Shown: positions 1-14,364 of the stretch, piece by piece
Layout: each line of letters starts with the position of its first letter
Position numbering within the stretch: the stretch's first letter is position 1
Origin: Oasisia sp. SBJ-2009
Taxonomy: Eukaryota; Annelida; Polychaeta; Sabellida; Siboglinidae
NCBI GenBank assembly: GCA_964017155.1
Contig: OZ024867.1
Location: 11,823,248-11,887,247, forward strand
DNA: 64,000 bases
Direction: 5' to 3'
Notes under the pieces: model-generated
The model's input: the letters and a program-made list of their open reading frames with translations, nothing else
Database searches by the model: none
What the model was told of the DNA's origin: nothing
Translations under genes and position numbers: made by a program

Positions 1-264
1 TGTAGATAAAACCCATTCAGAGGCGCTGTGAGTACATAAATATGAATACATGTACATAAGCACAATATTAATAAGTTACATTAAATTAATAATATTAAAT
101 TAGTTAAAGTAAATGATTTTAACACAAAAAATAAGTAAACTAGATAATAAATAAGTTCAAAAAATTAATAAACTATCATGCAGCAAGGCACAAGATCAGA
201 AACCAGAGAGAGACTGTCTAATCCCAACAGACCCAGAAAGACGGAATGAGACACTCTCACACAC

Positions 265-377
265 CTTCCTGTTTCACGTCCTCTGCTACCTTTTCCAGTT
301 CCCGTTTCAGATTCACTTTTGCCAAGAACTCGTCCTCGTCCGTCGAGTTGCTGTCTTTCAGTTCCTCATTTGCATTC
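265..377 (-). CDS. SAP130: SAP130 copy A exon, NSTDED acidic block
   Basis: 113-nt exon with acceptor TGACAG and donor GTGTGT on the minus strand. It enters in phase 2 and leaves in phase 1. It encodes an acidic then Lys/Glu-rich peptide matching the SAP130 stretch just before the conserved C-terminal domain. The same exon occurs nearly unchanged at 61107-61219, with Ser-Ala-Lys there and Leu-Ala-Lys here after DEDEF. Confidence 0.75.
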
Positions 378-3300
378 CTGTCACATATTTTGTCCCGTTA
401 CCGTAGAACGACTTTATTTTAACAGAACACAATCTTGTAGGTGTATATAAAATATCAACTATAAAGTACCGTGAGTCATCAGTAGATATAATAAATATAT
501 ACTTAATGAAATATTTTATTTGTACATTGAAAAAAATATACCGGGTATTAATGTTTTTTTACTATACATGTGTACATCACATGATATTATGCATTATTTT
601 TTCTCTGTTTTTTTCTTCATCAGAATAATTTCCAGGATAGATAAACAACAACATGTGACAATATCACTTTTCTTGTCAAAACCAATAAACACTCTAAGAC
701 AGCGACTTGTAAGTTTAGAAATTACATTAGCTCCAATATCATACTTACAATAGGAACCCAGAATTCGACCTAAAATATGTACATTCGGCAGGTCATTTGT
801 TTTCCTGTGGTTGCCATGGTTACTTACAGCAATTGTTTGCGGGGTTTCTTGCGGGGGGACGCCTCCTCGACCTTTGGCCCTGCTGCAGCGGCAGCGAGCA
901 TAGAGAAGCCAGACTGGACATGGCCTGACCCTGGAGGAGATACCAGGAACTACACACCAAACATCCATGGATACATTGATTCCAGACAGAATTAACATCA
1001 TAACTGGAAGCTTAGTTATGGGCTGAATACAAAGTGGACTTAATGGAGCTTCCAACATCATTACGATGCCTTTGTCAGTGTTGTACCGACTCACTAACTC
1101 TTACCATCAGACGCAATTAATACAAACATAAGTTCTTATATAGTGCAGGGCTGCTCAAAACTTTACACTATACTCCCTGGCAGACATGTTCAATTGAACA
1201 TCATCTCGATTTATCTGGAAATCTTTCAGCCACACTGCAGTAAATGCACAAACTATTCATGTACAAATGTGCACCACTGTCTATAGCCAGGTACTCTCTC
1301 ATAGCCTCCAAGCTTGGTCTACAAGAATTTATGTGCAACAGAAGTCATTATCACAAATATCCACAGACAAGTCTACAGACGTACCATTTTCACCGGCATC
1401 GATTGGCTCCTGTTTGATCTCTATCTCAGAAGATGGCGCTGAAAGCGGTGTGCTCTCTGTAGACGACGGGGTGTCTGTTGATGATTGGCTGTTCTCCCTC
1501 GATGGATCACTGTCGAAAAGAAATCATCAATTGATGTGCATGTCAAAGTCTCTGTGTCAAACCATACTTTTTAAACATCTTATTTACTCTCTCTAATTAA
1601 AAAGCATAAAAAACAAATAGGAAGTGTTTGTCAGTCATTCCCATGTCTACGCGGGTTCTCAGCGATAAACATCTGTGGTATTTTGATGAGAAACATGTAA
1701 CATGTATTGTGGGTTGTATATGTATGTTGTGTTATTATAATATAGATTAGGTTTTTTATTTAAGGTTTTATTGAAGGTTAAGGTTATTTAAGGTGTAGTT
1801 ACTGCTTTACTCATGTATTTACGTGTATTTTGTTCTACTATTTTATTAATGTATTTTACGAGCACTGCAAATGAACTTCTCTTTCGGGATATTACATTAT
1901 GTTGTATTGCATTATAGTGAAACAGTTCCCAGTCTTTTGGGAAGCAAGGCTGTGACCTTACCAGGGAATAGAGGGTTTTGGTGGGGTGGTGGGGGCAGTG
2001 GCCCCACTCCTGTCATAGGGCTGGTCGACTCCCGCGGTGACGATGTCCCCATTAGGTTCTTCTTCACCAGAGGCACCCTGTTGTCATGGAAACGGGTTCA
2101 AATTATGAAAAAACACAAAATTGTTTATGAGAGCATGTTTCATGCAAATGCACACTTGCCTGTGCCATGTAGCCTTTCGTAACCAACATAACTATTTTAA
2201 AAGTAATAAAATTCATACGCTAATATAAAACGAGTACACCAATTCTTAAAGTGAAAAAAAAGGCAACAGTTTAGTGTTATGCACCTAAAAGAGTTTACAT
2301 TAGCTAATCATTTGCATCTACAATCCAATTTGTCACCTTAGTGGTTACCTCAGAAAGTGGTCTTAAAGTGGGAAAATCTACATAAATCACAGACTCCATG
2401 AACCGGCCCATCTTGGACCTTGCAACCAATCACAACCCAGCAGTTTGGAAAAGTAATATGTCAGAGAGTCGTCTGCTGGTTCAGCTGTCATAACATAGAG
2501 CCAAGCGGTACGCTAAAAGTTGCCTTACGTCGGTTTACCACGAAATAGCGACAGCAATATGCCACACTGTTCCTCATACGCGTATGGTAACAGTATAGTG
2601 AAAGCTTAAGGTTATTTAAGGTTTAGATACTATTTTACTAACATATTGATGTGTATTTTGTTCTACTATTTAATTAATGTATTTTACGAGCACTGCAAAT
2701 AAACTTCTCTTTCGGGATATTACATTATGTTGTATTGCATTATAGTGAAACAGCTCCCAGTCTTTTTGGAAGCAAAGCTGTGACCTTACCAGGGAATAGA
2801 GGGTTTTGGTGGGGTGGTGGGGGCAGTGGCCCCACTCCTGTCATAGGGCTGGTCGACTCCAGCGGTGACGATGTCCCCGTTAGGTTCTTCTTCACCAGAG
2901 GCACCCTGTTGTCATGGAAACGGGTTCAAATTATGTAATTTTTGTAAGAAATACATTTGTAAATGTTGTCCCACATTACCGACTCAATTAAAAATTATTT
3001 GAAAAAAATAATAATAATAGTTATATATTTTCAGGGTCTTTAAATTAATACAAACACAAAATTGTTCATGAGGACATGTTTCATGCAAATGCGCACTGAC
3101 TTAAACTTGCCGGTGCCATGTAGCCTTTCTTAACCAACGTAACTATTTTAAAAGTAATAAAATTCATACGCTAATATAAAACGAGTACATCAATTCTTAA
3201 ACATTCACAGTTACATGCACAATATGGCTGCATGTCCACAGTTTCAAACACTTGCACCGTCAATGTTTATCTTAAAATGTTATGCTTTCACTCATTACAA

Positions 3301-6300
3301 TAAACTATGAACATGACCTGGCAACAACACATACTACATACAGCAAAATACAAATTTTAAGATACAAACTCAGCTTTTTAATAACAAAATGAAAAGTATA
3401 TAACTGATTATTTATTTATTCACATATTTATTTACTTACTTATTTTACTCACCGTAGCGGTTGAGATATAGAGTGGCACAAGCGAAACAGACGTGATTTA
3501 GTTTTAAACACGACAGCAACGCGATGGTGCAAATAATAATAATAATACAACGAAGTTCAGCTGGTGATACTAGCGCCACCTACCGGCTATTTGACCCACC
3601 CTTCGCTAGTTCGCTTCCGGAGGATACTTGGGCGTGGAGAAGCTGTGGGTGTAGTCGCAGCAGTTTAGCTCAGTTGTGACGGAAGATGCGCTTCACTTGG
3701 CGCCCCCTGGCTCACACTGGGCACACTACTCATCGCCCCGATCGTGATGGTGTGTGCAGATACTGCTGCCTTGCTGACCACAGCGCCCCCTATGTCAGCG
3801 AAGGAACGCAGCGCAGCACAGGCAGACAACAATGTTCTAGATCCAAGATTAAATTACATCTGCTTTTATTTTCATTCACATACATTTATTTCAAAGAATT
3901 CAAAATAACGTAGATGAGGCTAAATAAACAAATTAAATGATTCATTTTAAGATTGAAGTCGGAAATGAAGTTGAACAATCATCTCGTTGATTTGGTAATC
4001 ATAACAGTAGGTGTGAAATTATTGTACAACTGTCATTTTGTAAATATAACCATCAATCACGCTATACTACAGCCGCAAAATGACGGTATATTTTGAAATG
4101 TATATAAATACAACTACTCTTGCGGGATTCTAATACAAATACAATAACAAATACGTTTAAAAGCAAAAGTATTTAAAACCAATACATTGGAAACCAGGGG
4201 TAGAAGTACACACTAGTCCGTAGACTGGTAAAGTAAAGTAGACTAGTAAACCTTCCAAATAACAAGCCCGCTTGTCTAGTAAAGGTCAATGTGTCATCCA
4301 AGACTCCACCCCACCCTACATCAATCAATCGTAGTCAATGTGTCCCTAATCGTAACGCATCAACAGGCTTGAGGAATTCAAATACAATTAAAAATACTTT
4401 TAAGAACAAAAAGTATTTAAATACAAATACATTGGAAAGTATTTAAAATATCCTATTTCAAATACTTTAAATGTTTAGGATATATTAATACACAAGTAAA
4501 AGAAACAAAAATCATACATCGAGACATGTAGTTTATAGACATTCACTTTATGACAGGCAGTCCAGAGCTCGGAGTCTTGTTATTGCTAGTAACTATATCA
4601 AAGTGACAACTGACTCAGAAACCTCTATCCACAGGGACAGCTTGGAGCCTGACTGAAGTACAAAGTGGATATAGACTTATGGTCACTGTCTGGTGCTAAT
4701 CCATCCTGTGGCTCTGACTGAGAGTCTGAGCAAACAAACATTGTGGTCACTGCCAGGGTCATGGGGGACAGATGCTGTTAAGTGTCTTCATCAGTAATTA
4801 GCACTGTTGGGTGAAGTTGCAGTTTTACTAAACCTTGGACCAATTAAACAAAACGTTAACCGTGTCCATTCTGCTACTTTTTTGGTTGTCGGTAGTAAAT
4901 TCTCAAAAAGCTTCATCAAGGATATTTTAAATTTTCCATTCATTAACTTTCGACATAAAACAAAAAACCACACACCATGTTTCGGGGCGGTGACGACGGT
5001 TGCAACACTGGCGCCACCTGGCGGCTGCTATATGAGCGTTGCTGCTGCCACCTTCTGGCTGACGGAAGAAACGGCAGCGTGGTGGGATGGCAGGTATACT
5101 TGCTGGGAGATGGCGGAGACGGGCTTGGGTATGGACAGGGTGGGGCGGGTCTGCTGGAGGGAAAGATGGACCGGGGCGGGGTTAGGGGCGGGGCTTATGG
5201 GGGCGTGGCTCAGCATCACTCTGAAACACGACGAGGAAAAACACAATTTGACAGTCACTGATGCAATAGTTACGTGTAAAATTAACATTGTCTGTTTACG
5301 AGAGTGAACCTTGTAGGAATTGATTTAGTAGTGGCTTCATGGTCACCTGAGTGATACAGTCACTTCTCAATTAAGGTCACCCTATGAGAGTCCCAAATAA
5401 CACAAAATCATTGAACTTAATAATTAATTATTTTTTATTTATTAAACTATTTATAATTTTAGCCCACAGTGATGTTCACAGCAAACTGTCGAATAGTGAC
5501 ACTTATGTACATATATTGTCTAATACGCTTTTGATCCCAAATGTGTGCAGGTTATTTCACACACGTGTGTGTAGCTTATTTCACACACTCACACACATCT
5601 TGACTGGCTTGTAGTGGAGTTTTACAAGAAGTTGCAAAGAGGACGATCACATTTAAAACATTGTTTTTATGAATCCAACAAAACAAACCCCACAAACCTG
5701 GGCTGTGAGTGGCTGAGTGTGGATTATACCCCCGCCTGACCTATGACCTCCAGCTATGGGGGCGTGGTTCAGATAACATTTGTCAAATTAAAGAAACAAC
5801 TCGGTTATTAACACAAGTACATGGAAAATATCAAACTAACTACCATTTAATCAATGCACAAGTGAGTTTAATTGATACAAATTATATACATGACAAATAA
5901 ACATAGTTTAGATGCAAAAGCAAACAAAGAATAAGCATAAACACATCAAAAGACACAAAAGTACACTTATTTCTAATGTGGTCTTCCTAAAAAATTATAA
6001 TTAATTGAAGACAATAATAATAAATACATAAATAAATACATAAATAGATAAATAAATACAGACAAAACAAATACAGATAAATAAATATTTTCAAATACAG
6101 CTAAATAAATATTATTAGTAAGATAATGTGTTAATATAAAAGGTACCCTACTAAAATATGAAAATATGACAATATATAGTAAAAAAAAACACCAACGTTT
6201 TAAAATAAAATAAATTAATGAAATATAGCAGCCATAATTGTAATGCTTAACAAATAACAGTCCTTATTATATTCATTTCGCTGAATATGGGACATATAGA

Positions 6301-7910
6301 GAAAAAACCATTGATTTACATAAGCAGCACATTGTGTGTATTTACACCAATATTCCCCTGGGTAAAATAGTGAGTGAAATGTGGGTAAGTGTGGGTAGGT
6401 GGGGCAATTAAGTAAGCCGAGCAATTATTGAAATGGAACGGGTGTCTGGGAGGGGGCCATGGCCCTGGAACTATTTTTAAATTAGCTTCAAACAGTGTAA
6501 CACATGAAGTGTATTCCATGGCACACAGTGGAGGAAGAAATTACAAGTTGGCAGGTAAACATGTTTCCAGTTTGTAAACAGTCAGCAGAGACACAGGAGA
6601 TAGCGGAGATGGCAATTTGTGGTGGCTTAGAAAAACATCGAGGCTGCCTTCCTCACTCGTCATATAGGATGGACACACAGGACAACTGTGAATACACACT
6701 GTCACATAGATGTCATCTGACTGAACATTCTCACTCTCAGTGCTGCGTCCCTGTCATATAGGAGGGACACACAGTACACCTGTGAATACACACTGTCACA
6801 TAGATGTCATCTGACTGAACATTCTCACTCTCAGTGCTGCGTCCCTGTCATATAGGAGGGACACACTGTACACCTGTGAATACACACTGTCACATAGATG
6901 TCATCTGACTGAACATTCTCACTCTCAGTGCTGCGTCCCTGTCATATAGGAGGGACACACAGGACAACTGTGAATACACACTGTCACATAGATGTCATCT
7001 GACTGAACATTCTCACTCTCAGTGCTGCGTCCCTGTCATATAGGAGGGACACACAGGACAACTGTGAATACACACTGTCACATAGATGTCATCTGACTGA
7101 ACATTCTCACTCTCAGTGCTACGTCCCTGTCATATAGGAGGGACACACTGTACACCTGTGAATACACACTGTCACATAGATGTCATCTGTCTGAACATTC
7201 TCACTCTCAGTGCTGTGTTCCTGTCATATAGGAGAGGACACACTGTACACCTGACTGTGAATACACACTGTCACATAGATGTCATCTGACTGAACATTCT
7301 CACTCTCAGTGCTGCGTCCCTGTCATATAGGAGAGACACACTGTACACCTGTGAATACACACTGTCATATAGATGTCATCTGACCGGACATTCTAACTCT
7401 TAGTGCTGCGTCCTTGTCATGTGGGGGGGGACACACTGTGCCCCCGTGAATACACACTATCACATAGATGTCATCTGTCTGAACATTCTAACTCTTAGTG
7501 CTGTGTCCTTGTCATATGGGGGGGGGGGGGGACACACTGTACCCCTGTGAATACACACTGTCACATAGATGTAATCTGACTGAACATTCTTACTCTCAGT
7601 GCTGTGTTCCTGTCATCTTTATCAAAGATTCTTCAATGTCAATTTGGCAGGAATTTGCTGTCCAGAAATTGGGTTGCCCATAATTTCCATATGCCAGCGA
7701 GACACTCACATACAATTGATCTTGCAGGAAGTTGGGCTGCCCCAATGTTGGCTGATACTCACCTGCTGTAGTTTTGGCAGGAAAGTTGGGCTGCCCGACT
7801 GCCCCAGTGACACTAGTGGAGGGGCGCACAGCCAGTGGAACTGAGAGCGGGGTTGATGTGGGGTTTGGTGCCGGGGCAATTGGACGCTCTACAGAAGACG
7901 GGCGGATCGA
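265..7910 (-). CDS. SAP130: SAP130-like Sin3/HDAC corepressor subunit, copy A (partial, spliced)
   Basis: Minus-strand exons in the same order as human SAP130, a scaffold subunit of the nuclear Sin3A histone deacetylase complex. 5' to 3' they are 7763-7910 (RPIAPAP block), 5052-5220 (RPTLSI and LPSHHA blocks), 2790-2905 or its duplicate 1962-2077 (PPKPSIP, like PRPSIL), 1385-1509 (EIEIKQEPID, like EIKVKEEVEPMD), 828-930 (SPRKKPRKQ) and 265-377 (NSTDEDE). Phases agree at the last four junctions (0, 2, 1, 2) and each exon has AG/GT borders. The start codon and some N-terminal exons are not identified. The conserved C-terminal exons would lie left of position 1. I recognised the family from remembered human sequence; no alignment was run. 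Most of the protein is low-complexity Pro/Ser/Thr/Gln, so only the conserved islands carry the call. Confidence 0.75.
828..930 (-). CDS. SAP130: SAP130 copy A exon, SPRKKPRKQ basic block
   Basis: 103-nt exon with acceptor CTCCAG and donor GTAAGT. Phase 1 entry and phase 2 exit match both neighbours. It encodes an Ala-rich stretch followed by EEASPRKKPRKQLL. The basic SPRKKPRKQ string is a SAP130 signature, probably a nuclear localisation signal. In copy B this exon is interrupted: only its last bases survive near 61680. Confidence 0.8.
1385..1509 (-). CDS. SAP130: SAP130 copy A exon, KQEP block
   Basis: 125-nt exon with acceptor TCGACAG and donor GTACGT, phase 2 entry and phase 1 exit. It encodes a Ser/Thr-rich peptide ending in SSEIEIKQEPIDAGEN. 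The IKQEP segment fits the SUMO-acceptor consensus (hydrophobic-Lys-x-Glu) and aligns with the EIKVKEE region of vertebrate SAP130. Confidence 0.65.
1962..2077 (-). CDS. SAP130: SAP130 copy A PKPSIP exon, duplicate 1
   Basis: 116-nt open exon with acceptor CAACAG and donor GTAAGG, phase 0 entry and phase 2 exit. It encodes an acidic N-half and PTTPPKPSIP at the end, like the PRPSIL block of SAP130. A near-identical exon lies 828 bp away at 2790-2905. Since 116 is not a multiple of three, including both in one transcript would shift the frame. Confidence 0.55.
2790..2905 (-). CDS. SAP130: SAP130 copy A PKPSIP exon, duplicate 2
   Basis: Second copy of the 116-nt exon, with the same splice borders and phases and an equally intact frame. 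The sequence around both exons is shared, so this is a tandem genomic duplication rather than a retrocopy. Confidence 0.55.
3716..3789 (-). CDS. possible SAP130 copy A exon
   Basis: 74-nt open stretch bounded by ATAG and GTGAGC, encoding a 24-residue Ala/Val/Ser/Thr-rich peptide typical of SAP130 linker. Exit phase 0 would suit the next exon, but entry phase 1 does not suit exon 5052-5220. In the matching copy B sequence (about 61727-61800) one base is missing and the frame is broken. It may be intron. Confidence 0.3.
5052..5220 (-). CDS. SAP130: SAP130 copy A exon, RPTLSI block
   Basis: 169-nt exon with acceptor GTTTCAG and a weaker donor GTGGCA. It enters in phase 2 and leaves in phase 0. 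It encodes a Pro-rich peptide with TRPTLSIPKP and YLPSHHAAV, then SVSQK, in the same order as the RPTLSI, LPSH and MAQK islands of human SAP130. Confidence 0.6.
6665..7616. repeat. 94-bp tandem satellite, about 10 units
   Basis: The marker TGTGAATACACACTGTCACA recurs at 6687, 6781, 6875, 6969, 7063, 7157, 7256, 7350, 7446 and 7546, a 94-bp period with slightly longer late units. The first six units are very similar. The last two have changed TATAGGAGGG into runs of 8-13 G. It lies in an intron of SAP130 copy A. Confidence 0.9.
7763..7910 (-). CDS. SAP130: SAP130 copy A exon, RPIAPAP block
   Basis: 148-nt exon with acceptor CTGTTTCAG and donor GTGAGT. It starts in phase 0 with SIRPSSVERPIAPAPNP and continues TPLSVPLAVRP, resembling the RPIAPAPPSTLSLPP island near the N-terminus of SAP130. 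It leaves in phase 1, so at least one exon between here and 5220 is unaccounted for. Confidence 0.6.
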
Positions 7911-8704
7911 CTGAAACAGACAGTGTGTTGTCATTAAAGGGAGGGAGACAGGTTCAGTCCAGACTTGGTCGAGTAGTGTCTTGTAGTGGCAGGTCTGATG
8001 TCTACAACGTGGGAAAGGTCAACTTGACAGCAAAATCATAGTATTTTCCAAAGCTACTTTACATAATATTATAATCAGTTCTCAATTGTTATTGATCCAT
8101 ATATTCCTTGATTATGCACGAACAATATAGTTTGGGGTTTTATTAGTTAAATAACTGAACAATGAATGTATTTTGCTTGTCCAGACAGGTTTATGCCGAC
8201 TACACATTACAATTTCCTTTGCAGTTAAGACAGGGTTAATTAATATTTTAAGATCAGGGTAAGTCATAATTTTTCCCTTTCAAGAACATGACTGTTGCAG
8301 AAATGTGATTTCAAAATTAAGTCATTGCATGCTGGTTTAATGTCCCATGTTTTACCGTGGTGTATTATTGGTTGAAACACTGAAGTGCATTTGATACATG
8401 CACACCTCAAATCTCACAACTATTGACAGCTGCCATACCTATCCTACCTTTAAACCTTTACAATTAGCCAAAATACTAGTCTTCAAACATGCTGCATTTA
8501 AATCACACCTGACATCATACCCACAGATGACAACAAACTCTTCTAAATAGTTGACGTTTTCATCTCTTGCAAGAATACAGTGATAATTAAGATTTAAGTT
8601 TACATCTACCCACAAATATAAAATACTAGAATTATGGAGTTAAATCATTCATTTCTGATGCAAACAAACAGTGACACAGATTTGCTTTGGCTACATGTAC
8701 TTAC

Positions 8705-8837
8705 ATGTGGACTGTGGAAGACGTAGTTCTCCACCTTCAACTGTTGTACTGTCTTGACACATGACAAGACACACATCTCCCACCACTGTCACATCTGTCA
8801 CGTCTGTCACTGGAGTCTCAACAGATGTGTCCAGCGG
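8705..8837 (-). CDS. possible upstream exon of SAP130 copy A
   Basis: 133-nt stretch open in one frame only, bounded by ATTGCAG and GTAAGTAC on the minus strand. It encodes a Thr/Val/Asp-rich peptide (VETPVTDVTDVTVV). The splice borders are good, but the exit phase (1) does not match the next recognised exon and I see no family match. Confidence 0.3.
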
Positions 8838-8899
8838 CTGCAATGACACCGAAGAACACATTGCATTGACAGCAGGTATTTGCACAATACTGATGTTGA

Positions 8900-10397
8900 C
8901 ATGATACAATAAACATCGACTAGAGTATACATTATATGGAGCACTTAAAAAAATTATGTCACAGACAACAGGAGCATAAGTTTAGCACAGATCAATAAAT
9001 ACTTGTGAACAACCTCAATAAGGTCCAATGTAAAATTAAATAACTATCACAGGTTACATTTTTTATATTCTTAAGTTGGCTTCTGTAGCACAGTGTTCGT
9101 ACATCTGATCTGTCAGATCTGTTCCATCAGCACATGTTCTAACTGCAAAAAGACATTTAATTTACCCAGTATTACATTACTTGGTGTTATGCGAAACCAA
9201 TTATTTACTACATTAACCAGTGTGCTAATAATTATTCTGAACACCCACAGCGGCACATGAACAAGACACAAAAACAAATCAACAGCAAAATCACAGCGTG
9301 TTTACACAGCAACTGACCGTATTTTCGCCCACTCCACTAAGTCAAAACGATGTAACATCCAGACACTAGTGTAATGACAACAGCTGTCACAAGACATCAC
9401 AACAATCAACATTACAATAAATGTTTCAAAGAAATATTACTTGAAACGATAAACGAATTTCAAAACTGTGAATATTTAAACATTTTCGAACAATCACAAT
9501 CACGGTACGATCGGAGAACTACGACTGCCGCCATCTGGCGGATTTCGATATACCTATAAAATCATCAACGTCAAGTGAAGTTCGCGAAACAAATGTGACA
9601 ACGAATGTTAATGGATGTTGTGGATGTAAGAGTCCCAGAAAACGTGTACCCTTTGCCGATGGCCTTCTTACTAGTTTATATCAACTCACACACTATTCAT
9701 TGTATATGAAAACGAATAAACTAGCCAAATATTTACACCAACACTGGGGGCAACAGTCTAACGCAGCAACTATTCCGACAATTTTTTCGAATGCTCATGC
9801 TGGCGTGTGTAACTTTTCTTTCAAGTGCAATTGCAGGTGGCGCCCCACAAGTGCTGGAAACGGCAATTCAATTTATCTGAAACACAATTTAATGAAAATA
9901 TTACCTTACTTCTTTGTACCGACAATGATATAATACTATGTAGAATGACATTCCGAACGGATATAATCGCGTACGATCCTTGCTGAAAGGGCAAAATAAT
10001 CATCCGGGTAAGATACTACCAGCTGAGAAAGGGTTATAACACTATTTTTAATCACTCGTCACCCATATGCCAGTCACAATTTTACTGCATTTCATTATAA
10101 CCTAGAATTTCCACGTGTATGACAACACTATCGTAAATTATGTATGGTAATATGCACAATGACTCATTGGTTTGTTATCCTCTGGGTACTGTCTCATTAA
10201 TAATAAAATGTATGTCTTATCTTAGCGACCTTGAAAAGTGTCATTAATAATTGCCTTAAATTGAGCTTGACATTATCTGAATCATTAAATTAATATTACA
10301 TTGGAGAAGGGTTAATTTGTGAGTTCGCAATTTCATCAATTGCTTGCATTTTTTTGAAAAGAAACAAATGTTAAATGTCTGCATAGTGTTATTTTAA
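8900..10397. other. no gene recognised
   Basis: AT-rich sequence with short, unconvincing open frames (9374-9559, 9595-9933). The 5' end and promoter of SAP130 copy A are expected here or further right. I could not place a first exon or a CpG-rich promoter. Confidence 0.4.
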
Positions 10398-10401
10398 TTA
10401 A

Positions 10402-11605
10402 AGGAACATGCAACCATAGTGTTGAAAATGCGTTAAAATCCTCCCAATTCCCACATACCATTCATGATAGAATATTGTAACACATACAATTTTTTGTTTA
10501 ATTTTGTAAGAATGTTATACATCATAAACTTAATCTTGAAACGTGCATTTTCACAGACCATGGGCGCTGCCATTGTTGCCCATTTCACGGGGAACTCGCG
10601 AAGATTAACGCGAGAGAATGCGTGAGTGTGACGTAGGCGGTCCACTAACTCAGCGATATAGGCGCAGGGTAATATGTAAACACTAGCATAGCGACATGAA
10701 TCGAGTTGTTTTATGAGTCCGTGAAAGGAAAGAGATTTGTCCAAATGCCAATAAATTATCTACGAAACCCGCCGTCGAAGGGCGAGTTGGCGATCAAATG
10801 GCTCCACAATATCATACAGTGGAAACATTCAATTTCAACCGGAAAATGGTTTGCCAGGACCATGTCACCGTTGATATGGAACACAGGTTGCCCGGATTGG
10901 GTGAAAGATGACTGTTGAACGAAGCTACTGTCCCCACTGAATTTGTGCACAGAACGAAAAGTTCGGGGCCGAAGCGAAGGGTCGGTGTTGCACGCGAAGA
11001 AGGGTCTCGCAAAAGGGACGAACTTAATGTATGCAAATAGGGGTACTAGAATATCATTCAATGTATTTCCTTTATTATAATAAAAATCAATGATTAGTAA
11101 AATATTCATTGCGCGACGGTCGACTGGAATAATTAGTTGGATAAACGATTTGTTTACATATGAAAGTGGGCGATAATAAAAGTTATTAAGCTCCGTCGAA
11201 CCAACCAAGTCTAAAATGGATTGCGCGATTTCCTTTGTTGCAGTCTCTACTTGAGCATCATTATTCTTTATCCTATTCTTTATTAATGTTTATATTATAA
11301 GGGACGGCGTTTTTTTTTTATAGCTAACGCTCTGTAACTAATTAAATGGATGAATATATCTCAGACTCAGTGGGTACGTGAAGAATTCGTTTTGTGTTGC
11401 CCACCCGAGGCGCTAGCGGTGGTGGATCTGTGACGTCACACGACCACAGGCGAAATGTCCAAAATGTCAGCCTCCAGGGAGGTTCACTAATTATCCTTAA
11501 AAGTTAACAAATCATTTCAGAAAAAAATAACAAAATATGGGATATGATTCAATGAACATTGTTTAATGGTTTAAGCAATTTTTACTTTTTGGGTTGCATG
11601 TTCCT
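10402..11605. mobile_element. TTAA-flanked nonautonomous DNA transposon (MITE-like), 1.2 kb
   Basis: Ends are perfect 14-bp inverted repeats AGGAACATGCAACC...GGTTGCATGTTCCT, and both are directly flanked by TTAA (10398-10401 and 11606-11609). TTAA target duplication is typical of piggyBac and Kolobok elements. Inside are two minus-strand open frames (10433-10744 and 10756-11208) that look like no transposase I know, so it is probably nonautonomous. Confidence 0.75.
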
Positions 11606-11609
11606 TTAA

Positions 11610-13592
<1,983 letters not shown>

Positions 13593-13699
13593 ACATATGC
13601 AAACACACAGTCGAACACACAAACACGCGCTCACATACATCCATGCCCGTACGCACACACAAGCAGGTGTATGCATACAAACGTGAGATGCAGACAGGG

Positions 13700-14058
13700 C
13701 AAGGGCGCAGTGGTGCAGTGGTGCAGTGGTGCAGTGATGCAGTGAAGCAGTGGTGCAGTGACGCAGTTGTGCAGTGACGTAGTGGTGCAGTGACGCAATG
13801 GTGCAGTGGCGCAGTGGTGCAGTGACGCAATTGTGCAGTGGCGCAGTGGTGCAGTGACGCAGTGTTGCAGTGGAGCAGTGGTGCAGCGGTGCAGCGGTGC
13901 AGCGGTGCAGCGGTGCAGCGGTGCAGCAGTGCAGTGGTGCAGTGGTGCAGTGACGCAGTGGTGCAGTGGTGCAGTGACTCAGTGACGCAGTGGTGCGGTG
14001 GTGCAGTGGTGCAGTGATGCAGTGGTGCAGTGACGCAATGGTGCAGTGGCGCAGTGAT
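13700..14058. repeat. octamer minisatellite (GTGCAGTG)n, block 1
   Basis: Tandem 8-bp units GTGCAGTG with variants ACGCAGTG, ATGCAGTG and GTGCAGCG. The period is not a multiple of three, and every frame on the minus strand stays open, giving His-Cys-Thr-Ala-Pro-Leu peptides. Confidence 0.9.
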
Positions 14059-14161
<103 letters not shown>

Positions 14162-14364
14162 CGCACTAACACATGCAGTCACACACACCACATATGCAAA
14201 CACAGTCGAACACACAAACAAGCGCTCACATACATCCATACACGTACGCACACACAGGCACGTGTATGCACACAAACGTCTGGAAACACTGGCGCTCATG
14301 TCATAGGCGCGGGGAACGGGGTGGCAGGGGGACATCGTGTCACTGGAATTTGGGTGAGATGCAG

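Larger units (their letters stand above)
1780..3190. repeat. tandem duplication (two units) containing an exon
   Basis: About 1780-2215 is repeated at about 2608-3190. Shared sequence includes TTTTACGAGCACTGCAAAT, the 116-nt SAP130 exon and the following TTTCATGCAAATG. The second unit carries an extra ~125 bp at about 2936-3060. Confidence 0.75.
1..4815. repeat. segmental duplication, left copy
   Basis: 1-840 and about 3657-4815 match about 60662-61680 and 61680-62800 in the same orientation, including a SAP130 exon, the ATGTGTACATCACATG region and a microsatellite-poor tail. 841-3656, with three exon positions, is absent from the right copy. The left copy also lacks the outer inverted repeat of the hAT-like element found in the right copy. 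Confidence 0.8.

Noticed and set aside
6504..6761. Plus-strand frames over the 94-bp satellite as a gene
   Set aside because: They are fragments of the tandem repeat and stop at different points in each unit.
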